Shown: piece by piece, positions 61,844 through 64,000 of the stretch
Layout: every line of letters starts with the position of its first letter
How positions within the stretch are numbered: position 1 is the first letter of the stretch
Origin: Novosphingobium profundi
GTDB taxonomy: Bacteria; Pseudomonadota; Alphaproteobacteria; Sphingomonadales; Sphingomonadaceae
Direction of reading: 5' to 3'
Length of the DNA stretch: 64,000 nucleotides
Assembly (NCBI RefSeq): GCF_018491765.1
Contig: NZ_JABWCU010000005.1
Coordinates: forward strand, 124,001-188,000
Made by a program: the position numbers and the translations under genes
Notes under the pieces: generated by a model
The model's input: the letters and a program-made list of their open reading frames with translations, nothing else
Told to the model about the DNA's origin: nothing
Databases searched by the model: none

Positions 61844-64000
61844 TCATCGGGCGGGGGCGTCCGGGCCTTTCCAGTCGCCCTGGCATTCCACGGATGGAAG
61901 GGGGACCAGCCAGGCCTCGGCGATCTGCTGACCTCGGCCACTTCCGCCCAGGCCCGGTGTGGCGGTGAAGGCGACGCGCAAGCGTCCCCGTTGGACAAGG
62001 CGCCGTGGTATGGCGACCTGTTCGAAGGCCGGGTTCCCCGTGCGGGGGTGGAACGCCTGCACGACCTCGCCGCCCGCGCGCACCTCTATGGCGCGCGCAT
62101 AGCCTTCGCCCGCCCAGGTGTAGCGCAGGCACCAGGCTGCCTTCTGCGGCAGGTCGGTGTAGAGCAGTTCGAGGGGACGCTCGTAGAGGCTTTCGGCATA
62201 CGTCAGTTCGGAAAGGTGCCAGCCGTGCTCGGGCAATCGGTCGGCGATTCCGTCGATGGCGCCGAGCCGGCCCTGCACGTCGGCCTGGCTGCCCTTGCCG
62301 GTGACGAGGTGCGGCTGGCGGCCTGGCTGGCCGAGATCGTCGTAGTAGGCTTTCCCGGCCCGGTCGGCCCGGTCAGCCAGGCGTTCGAGGGCCTGCGCAC
62401 GCGCCGCTTCGTCGGGAAGGGCAAGCCCGGCCGCGATCCCCGCCTGGATCGCGGTGCGATCGGACAGCGTGGTCATCGCACGGTCGAGGTTTGCGCCGCG
62501 CTCCCAGTTCGAGGCGCCGTGCCGTTCGACGCTGAGCTGCAGGCGCGCGCGGGCGAAAAGCCGGTCGCCGAGACGGTCGAGCCGGGCCGCGAGCGCGAGT
62601 GTGGGGGCGTGGGGCGCCTGCGCGTAGATCGCCTCGGCGCGCGCGGCTGCCTCTTGCGCGCCGATCCGGCCAGCTTGCGCGAGCGCGCCGCGTGCTGCGG
62701 TATCGGCGGCCTGCGCGGCTTTCCAGCGGCGCGCGACAAGTGCGTCGTAGACCGCGCGGTAGCGATAGAGATCAATGCGCCAGTCGGCCCAGGGGGCGGG
62801 GCTGAGGTCTTCCACCCAGCGCAGCGTGGCGGGGATGTCACGGTTGCTTGCCGGATCGCCGCGCCAGCCCGCTTCGAGCGCTTCGGGCACCGCCACGAAG
62901 CGATCATCGCCGATGAAGAGGCGGGCATAGCCCAGCGCGATGTCGGAAGGGCTGCGCGCCGGGTCCCAGGCGAGCGCGAGCCACTGCGCCACGTTCCAGT
63001 CGTCGTTCACGCCTTCGGAATAGGCGATGAAGCCGCGCGCGCCGGGGGTCTGCTGGGCGAAGGCGCGGGCCATCGCGGCGGGGCGCGGGTTCACCGGTTC
63101 GCGCCCCTGGGTGAAGGCGAAGGCGGGCGACCAGTCCATGACCGGCATCTGCGCGTGCATCGCGTGCGCCGTGTCGGGGTAGAGTTCGAGAGGCACGGCG
63201 GCACCGATCCGGGCGCGGTGCTCGGCGATCGTTGCACGGGTCTGGGGGCCGACGAAGACGGCGCTGAGCCACTTGGGCCGCTTGCGGACTTCCCCGAGGA
63301 AGGCGTCGAACCCGGCGGCGTCGAAGCCTTGCGAGGAGACGAGGATCTCGGCCTTCGGGAATTTCGCGCGCACCGTCTCGGCAAGGCGTGGGAGCAGGCG
63401 GAACAGCACCTCGGGCGCGGTGTGGCCGGGATCGCCGCCGGGAAAGTAGACGGCGTCGAGCGCGGGAAAGCGGGCGGCGAGCGCGGCCATGTCGGCCTCT
63501 TCGGCGGCCATGTCGCTGGCCTTGGTGTAGTCGCGCAGCAGCGGCTGGAACAGCGCGACCTCGAGCCCGATTTCATGGGCGTGGCGCGCGGTGGCGAGTA
63601 TCGCGTCGAGCGCGGGGACCGGCGCCAGCGGCGAGGCGGCGGCATCGTCGGAGACGGGGCCGATGAGCTGGATGCGGTTGGCGCCCAGGAGCGCGAGATC
63701 GTCGACGTGGCGGGCCAGCATCGCCGGGGTCCAGGCATCGAAGCTGTTGTTCTTCGCGCGAATGCCGATCTGGTCGCCGCGCACGGCGAGGGCGGGCTCG
63801 GCGCGCACCGGGGCATCAAGCGTCAGATGGTCCTTGTCGAGATGCGAAAGCAGCCATCCGGCCGCGTAGACGAAGCCGCGCGGCATCGCGGCGCCGATCG
63901 TGATCTGCGCGCCGTGGTGCGTTCCGCGCGCGATGGTGTAGCCCTCGCCGAGACCGGGAGCCGCGGCCATCGCGATGGTGAGCGTGCAGTCGCCCGCCTC
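61844..64000 (-). CDS. Glycosidase-like protein with GH20b/GH67-type N-terminal domain (partial, start off the right edge)
   Basis: 719 residues visible; the frame is open through base 64000. The N-terminal part (GYTIARGTHHGAQITIGAAMPRGFVYAAGWLL) has the beta-alpha domain that precedes the barrel in families GH20, GH67 and GH84. A TIM-barrel-like part follows: MLARHVDDLALLGANRIQLI, VALFQPLLRDY, DAVYFPGGDPGHT, ILVSSQGFDAAGFDAFL. Then comes a helical part and a C-terminal beta-sandwich (IEVRAGGEVVQAF). I do not recognise the exact family or catalytic pair. Placed ahead of glycosylasparaginase and the receptor, it may trim N-glycan-like substrates. Confidence 0.6.
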   Translation of the reverse strand, partial: EAGDCTLTIAMAAAPGLGEGYTIARGTHHGAQITIGAAMPRGFVYAAGWLLSHLDKDHLTLDAPVRAEPALAVRGDQIGIRAKNNSFDAWTPAMLARHVDDLALLGANRIQLIGPVSDDAAASPLAPVPALDAILATARHAHEIGLEVALFQPLLRDYTKASDMAAEEADMAALAARFPALDAVYFPGGDPGHTAPEVLFRLLPRLAETVRAKFPKAEILVSSQGFDAAGFDAFLGEVRKRPKWLSAVFVGPQTRATIAEHRARIGAAVPLELYPDTAHAMHAQMPVMDWSPAFAFTQGREPVNPRPAAMARAFAQQTPGARGFIAYSEGVNDDWNVAQWLALAWDPARSPSDIALGYARLFIGDDRFVAVPEALEAGWRGDPASNRDIPATLRWVEDLSPAPWADWRIDLYRYRAVYDALVARRWKAAQAADTAARGALAQAGRIGAQEAAARAEAIYAQAPHAPTLALAARLDRLGDRLFARARLQLSVERHGASNWERGANLDRAMTTLSDRTAIQAGIAAGLALPDEAARAQALERLADRADRAGKAYYDDLGQPGRQPHLVTGKGSQADVQGRLGAIDGIADRLPEHGWHLSELTYAESLYERPLELLYTDLPQKAAWCLRYTWAGEGYARAIEVRAGGEVVQAFHPRTGNPAFEQVAIPRRLVQRGRLRVAFTATPGLGGSGRGQQIAEAWLVPLPSVECQGDWKGPDAPAR

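Noticed and set aside
1-64000. CRISPR arrays, insertion sequences, prophage
   Set aside because: No regularly spaced repeats, transposase motifs or phage structural genes were seen; only the integrase stub at 47990 has mobile ancestry.

Overview
The window reads as a chromosome segment from a high-GC alphaproteobacterium of the Sphingomonadaceae (Novosphingobium/Sphingobium-like). This rests on three TonB-dependent receptors, tryptophan-halogenase-like flavoproteins next to a receptor, a Caulobacter-type oxidative xylose module, a single long RelA/SpoT protein, and dense coding with many 1-4 nt stop/start overlaps. Taxonomy is inferred from gene content; no rRNA is present. Because GC is high, nearly every real gene has a long antisense shadow ORF, and these were ignored.

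Region 1 (1-3.66 kb): a SPINDLY/OGT-like TPR glycosyltransferase that runs off the left edge, divergent from a DUF3422 gene. Region 2 (3.67-31.28 kb) is the centrepiece: what looks like a complete xyloglucan utilisation locus. A minus-strand arm holds GH3 beta-glucosidase, an alpha/beta-hydrolase esterase, a GDSL esterase, a TonB-dependent receptor and two tandem halogenase-like flavoenzymes. A LacI-family regulator diverges from GH3. A second minus-strand operon (xylX-xylB-xylC, MFS sugar porter, aldose 1-epimerase) takes up and oxidises xylose. Divergent from it on the plus strand are GH74 endo-xyloglucanase, GH35, a GH31 alpha-xylosidase with a PA14 insert, GH29 alpha-L-fucosidase and a second GH35. 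Operator-like sequences resembling TGNTAGCGCTANCA lie in the three key promoter regions (upstream of the receptor, between GH3 and lacI, between xylX and GH74), suggesting one LacI-type regulon.

Region 3 (31.3-46.7 kb) is mostly housekeeping: TRIC channel, EF-hand protein, infC (a strong ribosome site points to an in-frame AUA start), pdeM, hemF, a threonine-aldolase-like enzyme, a ParD-like regulator overlapping map behind nested palindromes, a PhoD-type phosphatase with a TonB receptor, an S41 protease lipoprotein, a PilZ protein, bifunctional RelA/SpoT, and a DUF1905/cyclophilin pair.

Region 4 (47.7-48.6 kb): tRNA-Ser(GGA) followed by the N-terminal stub of a tyrosine integrase and the C-terminal stub of an alginate-export porin, a probable scar of a lost island. 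Region 5 (48.65-55.56 kb): a tightly overlapping five-gene minus-strand operon (receiver protein, TPR/YaiO-like outer-membrane barrel, membrane-anchored HEAT-repeat protein, GT2 synthase, MASE1 hybrid histidine kinase). It looks like a self-regulated exopolysaccharide synthesis/export system and is the best candidate here for something undescribed. Region 6 (55.8-64 kb): a DHA2 multidrug exporter, then a minus-strand set of TonB receptor, Tat-exported glycosylasparaginase and a glycosidase-like protein cut by the right edge, possibly for glyco-amino-acid or glycopeptide use.
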